From: Nocardioides sp. SYSU D00038
Lineage (GTDB): Bacteria > Actinomycetota > Actinomycetes > Propionibacteriales > Nocardioidaceae
DNA: 64,000 nt
Reading direction: 5' to 3'
NCBI RefSeq assembly: GCF_016924665.1
Contig: NZ_JAFFJT010000024.1
Span: forward strand, 151,971 to 215,970
Both the position numbers and the translations under genes were made by a program. The notes under the pieces are model-generated. The model worked only from the letters and a program-made list of their open reading frames with translations. It was not told the DNA's origin and made no database searches. Numbering within the stretch: the stretch's first letter is position 1; each line of letters begins with the position of its first letter. Shown here in pieces: positions 42,039 to 51,800 of this stretch.

Positions 42039-42821
42039 ATGCGTTCCCTTCCCGTGCTCGCCTGCGCCCTCGTGCTCGTGCTGGCCGGCTGCGGTGGCGA
42101 CGACGGCGCCGAGGCCGACCGGTCGCCGTCGTCGTCCGCCTCGGCCTCGGGCGACGACGCCGTCTCCGACGAGGACGGCGACGGCGAGCCCGACGGCAGC
42201 AAGGACACCGACGGCGACGGCGTGCCCGACGCCGACGACGCGGACGTCGACGGCGACGGCGAGCCGGACGCCGGCGGCTCCGGCGGTGGGTCGGGGGGTG
42301 GCTCCGGGGATGGCTCCGGGAGCGGCTCCGGGAGCGGCGGGTCGGGCGGCTCCAGCGGCAGCCGGCCGAGCGAGGCGCTGAAGAACTGCACCACCTCGGT
42401 GACCGCGACGTACCCGGACGGCGAGTCGTTGCGGCTCACCCAGGCCGGCGGCATCAACCTCGGCGGGCCGATCCACACGCTGCACGCCGCCGACTTCCCC
42501 GTGCCGATCGACCGCCTGGCGACCAAGGGCGTGCAGCCCAAGGCCGACCAGCACCTCGCGACGGTGTTCCTCACCGCCTACAACGCCGGCGACGACCTCC
42601 GTGACCTCGAGGCCGGTCAGGTGGTGCGGTGGACCGCGGAGTTCGGCGTGCTGACGTTCTCGGTCTCCCTCGACGGCGGCGGGCGGGCGTACGGCACCGC
42701 CGACGGGGCCACCGGCACCGTCGAGGTCGTCGCCGTCGACGCCGGCGGCGTCTGCCTCGACGTCGACTACCGCGACGAGGAGAAGTCGCTGGTCGGCACG
42801 ATCGCGGCTCCGCTGGGGTAG
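42039..42821 (+). CDS. lipoprotein with thrombospondin type-3-like repeats
   Basis: A 260-aa lipoprotein. The lipobox is VLVLAGC (cysteine near residue 18). The linker holds Asp-rich calcium-binding repeats of the D-x-D-G-D-G type (DTDGDGVPDADDADVDGDGE, as in thrombospondin type-3 or OmpA-linked proteins) followed by a Gly/Ser tract. The C-terminal domain (about residues 110-260) has two cysteines (KNCTT and GVCLD) and an unknown beta fold. Function unknown; surface location is clear. Confidence 0.88.
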   Translation: MRSLPVLACALVLVLAGCGGDDGAEADRSPSSSASASGDDAVSDEDGDGEPDGSKDTDGDGVPDADDADVDGDGEPDAGGSGGGSGGGSGDGSGSGSGSGGSGGSSGSRPSEALKNCTTSVTATYPDGESLRLTQAGGINLGGPIHTLHAADFPVPIDRLATKGVQPKADQHLATVFLTAYNAGDDLRDLEAGQVVRWTAEFGVLTFSVSLDGGGRAYGTADGATGTVEVVAVDAGGVCLDVDYRDEEKSLVGTIAAPLG

Positions 42822-42839
42822 CGCGGCGCCGGCTCGGGC

Positions 42840-43375
42840 GGCCTGGGTGGTCGGGTCGCCGCGAGGTGGCGGTGGGTCAGCCTCGTTCTCCGCCGCGCGA
42901 ACGGGGGTCTGCTCACCGCTGCCTGGGTGGCCGCGGGGTGGCGGTGGGTCAGCCTCGTTCTCCGTAGCGCGAACGGGGGTCTGTTCACCGCTGCCTGGGC
43001 GGGCCGCGGGGTGGCGGTGGGTCAGCCTCGTTCTCGGTAGCGCGAACGGGGGTCTGCTCACCGCTGCCTGGGCGGGCCGCGGGGTGGCGGTGCGTCAGCC
43101 TCCATCGCCGGCCCGCGAACGGGGGCCTGCTCACCGCTGCCCGGGTCGCCGCGGGGTGGCGGTGCGTCAGCCTCGTTCCCCGCCGGGCGAACGGGGGTCT
43201 GCTCACCGCTGCCTGGCGAGCCGCGGGGTGGCGGTGCGTCAGCCTCGTTCCCCGCAGCGCGAACGGGGGTCTGCTCACCGCTGCCTGGGTCGCCAACAGT
43301 GGCGGTGCGTCAGCCTCGATCCCCGCCCCGCGAACGGGGGCCTGCTCACCACCGCCCGGGCAAAACCGGATGACC
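42840..43375. repeat. 72-bp tandem repeat, about seven units
   Basis: Seven consecutive units of 71-73 bp fill the 585-bp gap between the lipoprotein and ABC-F genes. The GTCAGCCT anchor recurs at 42876, 42948, 43021, 43094, 43166, 43238 and 43309. Each unit holds GCGAACGGGGGTCTGCTCACC and a CCGCGGGGTGGCGG segment. Unit lengths vary by a base, so no frame is conserved and coding is unlikely. Confidence 0.9.
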
Positions 43376-43406
43376 TCCGGCGGCCGGTCCCGGACAATCT
43401 CCCCTC

Positions 43407-45092
43407 GTGGGTCACGTGGAGGTCGCCGGAGTCCGCTACCAGCTCCCGGACGGCCGGGTGCTGCTCGAGGACGTCTCGTTCCGGGTCGGTGAGGGCGCCA
43501 AGGTCGCTCTCGTCGGCGCCAACGGTGCGGGCAAGACGACGCTGCTGCGCATCGTCACCGGGGAGCTGACGCCGTCCGCCGGCTCGGTGACCCGCTCCGG
43601 CGGGCTGGGCGTGATGCGCCAGGCGGTGGGGGCCGGCCTCGGCGCCGACCCGACCGTCGCCGACCTGCTGCTCAGCGTCTCGCCACCCCGGGTGCGGGCG
43701 GCCGCCGCCGAGGTCGACCGCTGCGAGCTGGCGCTGATGGAGCACGACGACGAGAAGACCCAGATGCGCTACGCCGTCGCGCTCTCCGACTACGCCGATG
43801 CCGGCGGCTACGACCTCGAGGTCACCTGGGACGTCGTCACCATGGCCGCGCTCGGCGTGCCGTACGAGCGCGCCAAGTACCGCGCGCTCAGCACGCTCAG
43901 CGGCGGCGAGCAGAAGCGGCTCGTGCTCGAGCAGCTGCTGCGCGGCCCCGACCAGGTGCTGCTGCTCGACGAGCCCGACAACTACCTCGACGTGCCCGGC
44001 AAGATCTGGCTGGAGGAGCGGATCCGCGAGTCGGACAAGACGATCCTGTTCATCAGCCACGACCGCGAGCTGCTGGCCAACACCGCCACCCGGGTCGTGA
44101 CGGTCGAGCTCGGCCACGCCGGCAACCTGGTGTGGACCCACCCCGGCGGGTTCGCGTCGTACCACGAGGCGCGCCGCGAGCGGTTCGCCCGCTTCGAGGA
44201 GCTGCGCAAGCGCTGGGACGAGGAGCACGCCAAGCTGCGCGCCCAGATGCTGATGTACAAGCAGAAGGCCGCCTACAACTCCGACATGGCCAGCCGCTAC
44301 CAGGCCGCCCAGACCCGGCTGCGCAGGTTCGAGGAGGCCGGGCCGCCCACCGAGCAGCCGCGCGAGCAACAGGTGACGATGCGCCTGCAGGGCGGGCGCA
44401 CCGGCAAGCGCGCGGTGGTCTGCGAGGGCCTGGAGCTGAGCGGGCTGATGCGCCCGTTCGACCTCGAGGTCTGGTACGGCGAGCGGGTCGCCGTGCTCGG
44501 ATCCAACGGCTCGGGCAAGTCCCACTTCCTGCGCCTGCTCGCGGCGGGGGGCACCCGCCCCGACAAGGAGCACGAGCCGGTCGGCGACGTGCACATCGAG
44601 CCGGTGCGCCACCGGGGCACCGCCCGGCTGGGCGCCCGGGTGCGGCCGGGCTGGTTCGTGCAGACCCACGCCCACCCCGAGCTGCTCGGCCGCACGCTGC
44701 TCGAGGTCCTCCACCGCGGCGACGAGCACCGCGACGGCATGGGTCGCGAGCAGGCGTCGCGGGTGCTCGACCGCTACGAGCTCGCCCACGCCGCCGAGCA
44801 GACCTTCGAGTCGCTCTCGGGCGGCCAGCAGGCGCGCTTCCAGATCCTGCTGCTGGAGCTGTCGGGCGCCACGCTGCTGCTGCTCGACGAGCCCACCGAC
44901 AACCTCGACGTCCAGTCGGCGGAGGCGCTGGAGGCGGGGTTGGAGTCGTTCGAGGGCACGGTGCTGGCGGTGACCCACGACCGGTGGTTCGCGCGCGGCT
45001 TCGACCGGTTCCTGGTCTACGGCGCCGACGGCGAGGTCTACGAGTCCGACGGCCCGGTGTGGGACGAGACGAGGGTGGTGAGGGAGCGGTGA
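43407..45092 (+). CDS. ABC-F family ATPase
   Basis: A 561-aa soluble protein with two ABC domains and no membrane segment. Domain 1: Walker A GANGAGKTT, signature LSGGEQKRL, Walker B LLLDEPDNYLDV. Domain 2: GSNGSGKSH, LSGGQQARF, LLLLDEPTDNLDV. Between them is the helical ABC-F linker (KRWDEEHAKLRAQMLMYKQK onward). ABC-F proteins act on ribosomes in translation control or antibiotic protection. GTG 43407 lies directly after the tandem repeats, and its stop overlaps the acetyltransferase start (GTGA). Confidence 0.93.
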   Translation: MGHVEVAGVRYQLPDGRVLLEDVSFRVGEGAKVALVGANGAGKTTLLRIVTGELTPSAGSVTRSGGLGVMRQAVGAGLGADPTVADLLLSVSPPRVRAAAAEVDRCELALMEHDDEKTQMRYAVALSDYADAGGYDLEVTWDVVTMAALGVPYERAKYRALSTLSGGEQKRLVLEQLLRGPDQVLLLDEPDNYLDVPGKIWLEERIRESDKTILFISHDRELLANTATRVVTVELGHAGNLVWTHPGGFASYHEARRERFARFEELRKRWDEEHAKLRAQMLMYKQKAAYNSDMASRYQAAQTRLRRFEEAGPPTEQPREQQVTMRLQGGRTGKRAVVCEGLELSGLMRPFDLEVWYGERVAVLGSNGSGKSHFLRLLAAGGTRPDKEHEPVGDVHIEPVRHRGTARLGARVRPGWFVQTHAHPELLGRTLLEVLHRGDEHRDGMGREQASRVLDRYELAHAAEQTFESLSGGQQARFQILLLELSGATLLLLDEPTDNLDVQSAEALEAGLESFEGTVLAVTHDRWFARGFDRFLVYGADGEVYESDGPVWDETRVVRER

Positions 45093-46114
45093 GCGGTCTG
45101 CGGATCGTGCCGGTCGACCCGGCCGACGACGCACTGCTGCGCGGCTGGCACGCGGCGTACGCCGAGGCCGACGCCGCGGGTCGCGGGCCGCAGGCGGCGT
45201 TCTGGCAGCTGGAGGAGGTGCGCGCCGAGCTCGCCACCGAGCAGGCGAGCCGCTGGGCGCTGGCCTGGGCCGGGCTCGACGGCGACCGGGTGGTCACCAC
45301 CGGGCGGGCCCGCGGCTCCGAGGTCGACAACCTCGAGCTGATGGAGGCCTACGTCCACACCGTCCCCGACGCCCGCGGCCGTGGCCACGGCAGCGCGATG
45401 CTCGCCCACCTGGAGGCGGTCGCGCGCGAGCGGGGGCGCACCCTGCTGGCCACCGAGACCAGCTGGCCCCACGACGACCATCCCGAGGGCGAGGGCGTCG
45501 TCGGCGTCGACTGGCTGCGCCGGCGGGGCTTCACCCTCGGCCTCGTCGACGTCCACCGCGAGCTCGCGCTGCCCGTCGACGCCGCCCTCCTCGACGAGCT
45601 CGCGGCCGACGCCGCCGCCCACCACGAGGGCTACGAGCTGCGCTCGTTCGTCGGGCCGGTGCCCGACGACATCCTCCAGGGCTGGGCCGACCTCGTCTCC
45701 ACGATCATCACCGAGGCGCCGCTGGGTGACCTGGAGCGGGAGCAGCAGTCGGCCGACCCGGCGGTGGTGCGCGACAACGAGGCGCTCGTGGCGGCCCAGG
45801 GCCGCACCAAGCTCAACACCGTCGCGCTCGACCCGGCCGGCGACGTGGTGGCCTACACCGACCTGTGCCTGACCGCCCACGAGCCCGACCGCGCCTACCA
45901 GTGGGGCACGCTGGTGCGCCGCGACGCCCGCGGCCACCGGCTCGGGCTGGCCGTGAAGGTGGCCAACCTGCGGCTGCTGCAGCGCGAGGCGCCGCAGGTC
46001 CGCAGGCTGACCACCTACAACGCCGAGGTCAACGAGCACATGATCGCGGTCAACCGCCGGCTGGGCTTCCGGGAGGTCGAGCGCCTCGGCGAGCTGGAGA
46101 AGCGGCTCGCCTGA
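45089..46114 (+). CDS. tandem-domain GNAT acetyltransferase (paralogue 1)
   Basis: A 341-aa protein with two GNAT domains. The first acetyl-CoA loop is DARGRGHGSAMLAHLEAVA, the second is RDARGHRLGLAVKVANLRLL, followed by a NAEVNEHMIAVNRRLGF end that is diagnostic of this subgroup. Two-domain architecture recalls mycothiol synthase MshD, but the C-terminal wording differs, so this is not identified as MshD. It is translated with the ABC-F gene (GTGA overlap) and is paralogous to 58987-59982. Confidence 0.88.
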   Translation: MSGLRIVPVDPADDALLRGWHAAYAEADAAGRGPQAAFWQLEEVRAELATEQASRWALAWAGLDGDRVVTTGRARGSEVDNLELMEAYVHTVPDARGRGHGSAMLAHLEAVARERGRTLLATETSWPHDDHPEGEGVVGVDWLRRRGFTLGLVDVHRELALPVDAALLDELAADAAAHHEGYELRSFVGPVPDDILQGWADLVSTIITEAPLGDLEREQQSADPAVVRDNEALVAAQGRTKLNTVALDPAGDVVAYTDLCLTAHEPDRAYQWGTLVRRDARGHRLGLAVKVANLRLLQREAPQVRRLTTYNAEVNEHMIAVNRRLGFREVERLGELEKRLA

Positions 46115-46117
46115 GGC

Positions 46118-47551
46118 CTACGACGCCGCGCGGTCCGCGTCGGAGTCGAGCGTCAGCTCGGTGGTGCTGGTCTCGCCGTCGCGCACGTAGGTGACGGTCA
46201 CGGTGTCGCCGGGGCGGTAGGACCGGATCGTCGCCACCAGCGAGTCGGCGCCGGTGATGACCCGGTCGTCGATCTTCGTGATGACGTCGCCGGCCTCGAG
46301 GCCGGACTCGGCCGCGGTGGAGCCGTCGCCGACCTCCTGGATCTGCGCGCCCTGGGCCAGCACCTCCGCCCCTTGGTCCGGGCCCTGCTCCTGGCCGGGA
46401 CCTTGGCCCGGGCGGACGCCCACGTCGGAGACCGTGACGCCGAGGCGGGCGTGGGTGGGCGTCTCGCCCTCGCGCATCTGGTCCACGATCGGCAGCACCT
46501 CGTCGATCGGGATCGCGAAGCCGAGCCCGATCGAGCCGCCTTCCTGCGACATCCCCGACGAGGCGGTGCGGATCGAGGAGTTGATGCCGACCACGTTGCC
46601 GTCGAGGTCGACCAGCGGGCCGCCGCTGTTGCCGGGGTTGATCGCGGCGTCGGTCTGGATCGCGGGATAGGTCGTGGAGTTGCCCTCGTTGTCGGAGCCG
46701 ACGTCGACCGGGCGGTCGAGGGCGCTCACGATGCCGCTCGTCACGGTCGACTCCAGCCCGAACGGCGAGCCGATCGCCACGACCTCCTGCCCGACCCGGA
46801 GGTCGCCCGACTTGCCGATGGCGGCCGGGGTCAGGCCCGAGACGTCGTCGGCCTTGATCACCGCGGTGTCGGTGAGCGGGTCGGTGCCGACGACCGTGGC
46901 CGTCGCCGAGCTGCCGTCGTTGAACGACACGCGGATGGTGCCGCCGTCCCCGGCGACCGCCACCACGTGCTCGTTGGTGAGGATCACGCCGTCGGAGCTG
47001 AGCACGATGCCCGAGCCCGAGCCGGCGCCCTGTCCGCCCGCGACGTCGATCTTGACCACCGAGGGGAGCACCTTCGCCGCGACCTGCTCGATGGTGCCGT
47101 CGGCGGCCGGCGTCTCGGGGGTGTCGACGACCTGGGAGGTGGTGACGCCGCCCGAGCCGCCGGTGCCGGGCTCGTCGTCGGCGAGGGCGTTCCAGGCGGC
47201 GGCACCGCCGACCCCGGCGCCGCCTCCCACCACCAGGCTCGCCGCGACCACACCCGCAGCGAGGCCCAGCCGCCGGGGACGGCGGGCGCTCGCGCTCTCG
47301 GAGGGGGAGGTCGGTGCGGCGGGCCCGTCGGTGTGGCGGTCCGCGGTGGGGAACGGCGTCGTGGGCGGTGCCGCCGCCCGGAACGGATCGAGGGCCGCCG
47401 GCGGCGGCGGGGGAGCGGACGCGAAGGCCGGCGGCGCCGGGGGCGGGTAGGTCGAGGGGTACTGCGGGGGCTGGTCGTCGTACTCGTCGTGCTGGTGGTG
47501 CGGGTCGTGGGCGTCGGGGCCCTGGCCCGACGGCGGCTTCGGCTCGGTCAT
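46118..47551 (-). CDS. HtrA/DegP-like serine protease with PDZ domain
   Basis: A 477-aa membrane-anchored protease. A proline-rich cytosolic N-terminus of about 90 residues is followed by one membrane helix (AAGVVAASLVVGGGAGVGG). The S1C trypsin domain carries the catalytic triad in ILTNEHVVAV (His), DPLTDTAVIK (Asp) and AAINPGNSGGPL (Ser). A PDZ domain covers the last 110 residues (RLGVTVSDVGV). Such proteins degrade or refold extracytoplasmic proteins and often control stress signalling. It is convergent with the GNAT gene after 3 bp. Confidence 0.95.
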   Translation of the reverse strand: MTEPKPPSGQGPDAHDPHHQHDEYDDQPPQYPSTYPPPAPPAFASAPPPPPAALDPFRAAAPPTTPFPTADRHTDGPAAPTSPSESASARRPRRLGLAAGVVAASLVVGGGAGVGGAAAWNALADDEPGTGGSGGVTTSQVVDTPETPAADGTIEQVAAKVLPSVVKIDVAGGQGAGSGSGIVLSSDGVILTNEHVVAVAGDGGTIRVSFNDGSSATATVVGTDPLTDTAVIKADDVSGLTPAAIGKSGDLRVGQEVVAIGSPFGLESTVTSGIVSALDRPVDVGSDNEGNSTTYPAIQTDAAINPGNSGGPLVDLDGNVVGINSSIRTASSGMSQEGGSIGLGFAIPIDEVLPIVDQMREGETPTHARLGVTVSDVGVRPGQGPGQEQGPDQGAEVLAQGAQIQEVGDGSTAAESGLEAGDVITKIDDRVITGADSLVATIRSYRPGDTVTVTYVRDGETSTTELTLDSDADRAAS

Positions 47552-47596
47552 GTGACCACGGTGGCGAGCCAGGCTGAGTCGACGCTGAGACGTCGG

Positions 47597-48787
47597 TCAG
47601 GCTTCGCGAAGAACCGGCAGCTCCCAGCGCGACCACGGCGAGACGCGGTCGCCCAGCAGCGTCGTGACCAGCTGCCCGGGCACGCCCGGCACCCGCAGCA
47701 CCCACGGCGCCAGCGCGTCGCGGGGCAGCGCGAGCGGGGCGAGGTCGCTCTGGAAGACCGGCATCATCAGCCGGGTCCACCACTGGTACCAGCGCACGTG
47801 CCCTCGCCGACCGCGCTCGTACGCCGCGAGCGCCTCCTCGAGCCGGGGGTGCGCGGCGAGCGCGTGGTGGAGGGTCCAGGCGTCGGCGAGCGCGAGCGAG
47901 GTGCCGGTGCCGAGCTGGGGGCTCATCGCGTGGGCGGCGTCGCCGACCAGCACCGCGCCGGCGCCGTCGGCGGTGCGCCAGGGGGTGCGGACCACCACGT
48001 CGCGGTACGACGCGGGCAGCAGGTGGTCGACCGCGTCGACCAGCGGTGCGTAGCGGCCGGCGAGCGGCCGGGCGGCGTCGCGCCAGGCCGGCAGGCCCCG
48101 GGCGAGGACGTCGGTCATGTCGCGGGTGCGCACGGACCAGAAGAGCGAGGTGCGGCCGAGGCCGGTCGGCAGCACCCCGAGGTACTGCCTGGTGCCGCGC
48201 AGGCACTGGTAGAGCTCGTCGGCGGCCAGCTCGCCGGGGTCGTCGACGATCGCCCACAGCGCGCCGTAGCCGTAGGGGTGGTCGCGCACCACGACGCCCA
48301 TGCTCCGCCGCACCCGCGACCGGCTGCCGTCGCAGCCGACCACGAGGTCGAAGGTCCCGTGGTCGCCGTGCGCGGTCTCGACCGCCAGGCCACCCGGCAC
48401 CGGCCGGACGCCGGTGACGGGCACGCCGAGGTCGACCCCGATCCCGCGCTCGCGCACCGCCCGGTGCAGCAGGGCGAACAGGGCGCCGCGGTGGACGCCC
48501 AGCGCCGGCGTGGCGCCCGGCACGGCGTCGTACCCGAGCCGGACCAGCGGGCGCCCGGTCGCGGTGCGGATGTCGACCCGCGAGACCGCCCGCGACTCCG
48601 CGCGCAGGGCGTCGAGCAGGCCGAGCCGGTCGAGCACCTGCTGGCCCATCGCCTGCAGCCAGATGCCGGCGCCCACCGGCCGCGGGTCCTCCTCCTGCTC
48701 GACCACCGTGACGTCGACGCCGCGGTCGGCCAGCAGGCAGGCGAGGGTCGCGCCACCCATGCCGAGACCCACCACCGCGACGCGCAC
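47597..48787 (-). CDS. FAD-dependent aromatic monooxygenase-like oxidoreductase
   Basis: A 396-aa flavoprotein of the PHBH/UbiH superfamily. The dinucleotide fold GxGxxG motif is VAVVGLGMGGATLACLLADR, the DG motif is DLVVGCDGSRSRVRR, and the FAD ribityl motif is VLVGDAAHAMSPQLGTG. Members hydroxylate aromatic or polyketide substrates using NAD(P)H and O2. The start GTG 48787 is divergent from the NRPS gene 83 bp away, so a tailoring role for a small-molecule product is possible, though unproven. Confidence 0.92.
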   Translation of the reverse strand: MRVAVVGLGMGGATLACLLADRGVDVTVVEQEEDPRPVGAGIWLQAMGQQVLDRLGLLDALRAESRAVSRVDIRTATGRPLVRLGYDAVPGATPALGVHRGALFALLHRAVRERGIGVDLGVPVTGVRPVPGGLAVETAHGDHGTFDLVVGCDGSRSRVRRSMGVVVRDHPYGYGALWAIVDDPGELAADELYQCLRGTRQYLGVLPTGLGRTSLFWSVRTRDMTDVLARGLPAWRDAARPLAGRYAPLVDAVDHLLPASYRDVVVRTPWRTADGAGAVLVGDAAHAMSPQLGTGTSLALADAWTLHHALAAHPRLEEALAAYERGRRGHVRWYQWWTRLMMPVFQSDLAPLALPRDALAPWVLRVPGVPGQLVTTLLGDRVSPWSRWELPVLREA

Positions 48788-48870
48788 CCGCGCAGCCTCT
48801 CATCGACCGAGGGCGACCCACGCTCCGGACCGGACACCTCCCGTTCACCTGCTTGCGGGAGGTTCCGCCC

Positions 48871-51800
48871 GTGCCACCCCTGACCGACCCGCTGCTGCTG
48901 CGCAGTCCGCTCGCCCCCGCCCCCCGCACCCTGGTCGACGTCTTCCGCGAGACGGTGCTGCAGGTGCCGGACGAGCCGGCGGTCGACGCGGGCACGGGGG
49001 TCCTGACCTACGCCGAGCTGGAGGAGGCGGCCGACGAGCTGGCCGACGAGCTCAACCTGCGCGGGATCGGTCCCGGCGACCGGGTCGGGGTGCGGGTCAG
49101 CTCCGGCACCACCGACCTCTACGTCGCGATCCTCGGCATCCTCCTCGCCGGCGCCGCCTACGTGCCCGTCGACGTCGACGACCCCGACGAGCGGGCCCGC
49201 CTCGTGTTCGACGAGGCCGACGTCGCTGCCGTCGTGGGCAACGACCGCACCGTCGTCGTACGACGCCCGGGCGCGGCCCGTCCACCCACGGGCCCGAGCG
49301 CCGACGACGACGCGTGGGTCATCTTCACCAGTGGCTCGACCGGTAGGCCGAAGGGGGTCGCGGTCACCCACCGCAGCGCGGCCGCGTTCGTCGACGCGGA
49401 GTCGCGGCTGTTCCTGCAGGACGCGCCGCTCGGCGTGGGCGACCGGGTGATGGCGGGGCTCTCGGTGGCGTTCGACGCCTCCTGCGAGGAGATGTGGCTG
49501 GCCTGGCGCTACGGCGCCTGCCTGGTGCCCGCGCCGCGCGCCCTGGTGAGGAGCGGTGTCGACGTGGGTCCCTGGTTGGTGGCCAACGCCGTGACCGTGG
49601 TGTCGACGGTGCCGACCCTGGTGGCGCTGTGGCCACCGGAGGCGCTCGACCAGGTGCGGCTGCTGATCATGGGCGGGGAGGCGTGCCCGCCCGAGCTGGC
49701 GGCGCGTCTCGTGGCGCCCGGCCGGGAGGTGTGGAACACCTACGGCCCGACCGAGGCCACCGTGGTCGCCTGCGCCGCGCTGCTGACCGGGGAGGGTCCG
49801 GTGCGGATCGGCCTGCCCCTGGACGGCTGGGACCTCGCGGTCGTCGACCCCGAGGGTCGCCCGGTCGCCGAGGGGGAGACCGGCGAGCTGATCATCGGCG
49901 GGGTCGGGTTGGCCCGCTACCTCGCCCCCGACAAGGACGCCGAGAAGTACGCCGCCATGCCGACCCTCGGCTGGGACCGCGCCTACCGCAGCGGCGACCT
50001 CGTCGTCCTCGACCACGACGGGCTGCTCTTCGGCGGCAGGGCCGACGACCAGGTCAAGCTCGGCGGCCGGCGGATCGAGCTCGGCGAGATCGACAGCGCC
50101 CTGCTCGCGCTGCCGGGGGTCGTGAGCGCGGCCGCCGCCGTGCGCCGCACCAGCGCCGGCAACAGCCTCCTCGTCGGCTACGTCACGGTCGGCCCGACGT
50201 ACGACCAGGCCAGCGCCGTGGAGTCGCTGCGGGCATCGCTGCCCGCCGCGCTGGTGCCCCGGGTGGCGGTCGTCGAGGAGCTGCCGACCCGCACGTCGGG
50301 CAAGGTCGACCGGGACGCCCTGCCGTGGCCGCTCCCGCCGGCGGCCACCCCGGCTGGTCTCGTGGGCACCGCCGCCTGGGTCGCGGAGCTGTGGCGCGAC
50401 GTCCTGGCCGCCGACGCGACTGCGGCCGACGCGGACTTCTTCGACCTCGGCGGCGGCAGCCTGACGGCGGCCCAGATGGTCTCGCGGCTGCGCACCCGGT
50501 TTCCCGAGGTAACCGTCGGTGACATCTACGAGCGGGCAACCCTCGGCGCGCTCGCCACCTTCCTCGACGGGCTCGACGGGCCGGGCGCGGCGAGCGACCG
50601 CCGGGTGCCGCCCATCCCGCTCAAGACCCAGGTCGGCCAGGTGGCCGCCACGCTGCTGCTGCGGGCGCTGTCGGTGCCGCGCTGGCTGGTCTGGCTCGGT
50701 CTGGCCGGTCACGCCCTCGAGGTGCTCGGCGCCACGTGGGTGCCTCGGCCGCCCCTCTGGGCCGTGGTGCTCGGCCTGCTGATCTTCGTCGCCCCACCCG
50801 GCCGGATGCTGCTGGCCGCCGGCATCGCGCGCACCCTGCTCCGGCCGGTGGCCGAGGGCGAGCACCCCCGGGGCGGCAAGGCCCACCTGCGACTCTGGCT
50901 GGCCCAGCGGGCCGCCGACGAGCTCGGCGCGACCGGGCTGGCCGGAGCGCCGTGGATGACCTGGTACGCCCGGCTGCTCGGCGCCCGGGTCGCTCGCGAC
51001 GTCGACCTCCACAGCCTCCCGCCCGTGACCGGGCGGCTCCGGCTGGGTCGCGGCTGCTCGGTCGAGCCCGAGGTGGACCTCGGCGGCTACTGGGTCGACG
51101 GCGACGTCGTCCGGGTCGGCTCGGTGCGGGTCGGCGCCCGGGCCCGCATCGGCGCGCGCAGCACGCTGTGCCCGGGCTCCGACGTGGGTGCCGACGCCGA
51201 GGTCGCGCCCGGCTCGTCGGTCTTCGGGGTCGTCCCCGACGGCGAGTACTGGTCGGGGTCGCCGGCCCAGCGGGTCGCCAGCGCCGCCCGCGGGCCGTGG
51301 TCGGAGCGGCCCCCGGCCGGGCGCCCCTGGCTGGCGGCGTACGGCGCCGTGGCCCTGGCGCTCGCGGCCGTCCCCGTGACCGCCGTGGTGGTCGGTGCCG
51401 GCGCGGTGCTGGCCCTGGCGCCCACCCCCGACGACGTCTCCGGGGCGGCGGCGCTTCTCCCGTGGGTGCCGCTCGGCGCGTTGCTGGGGCCGCTGGTCGT
51501 GGCCGCGCTCGTCGTCGGCGTCGTCCGGGTGGCGGCCCTGTCGGTCGACGTCGGCGCCCACCCGGTGCGCAGCCGGCCGGCGCTCGCGGTGTGGACCACG
51601 GTGCGGGTGCTCGACGAGGCGCGCACCTGGCTGTTCCCGCTCTACTCCTCCTCGCTCACCCCGCACTGGCTGCGCCTGCTCGGCGCTCGGGTCGGCCGCG
51701 ACGTCGAGGCGTCGACGGTGCTGATGATCCCGTCGCTCACGCAGGTCAACGACCAGGCCTTCCTCGCCGACGACACCCTTCTCGGCGGCTACGAGCTCGG

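Noticed and set aside
41835..43296. Minus-strand repeat-containing frames encoding E-N-E-A-D-P-P-P-P-like peptides
   Set aside because: Unit length varies between 71 and 73 bp, so frames are not preserved across the array; coding is unlikely.
42840..43375. CRISPR array
   Set aside because: The units are tandem copies of about 72 bp with no unique spacers, and no cas genes are nearby.
46050..48995. A 981-aa minus-strand frame
   Set aside because: It is out of frame with the protease and monooxygenase genes on the same strand and has only low-complexity Arg/Ala/Gly composition.
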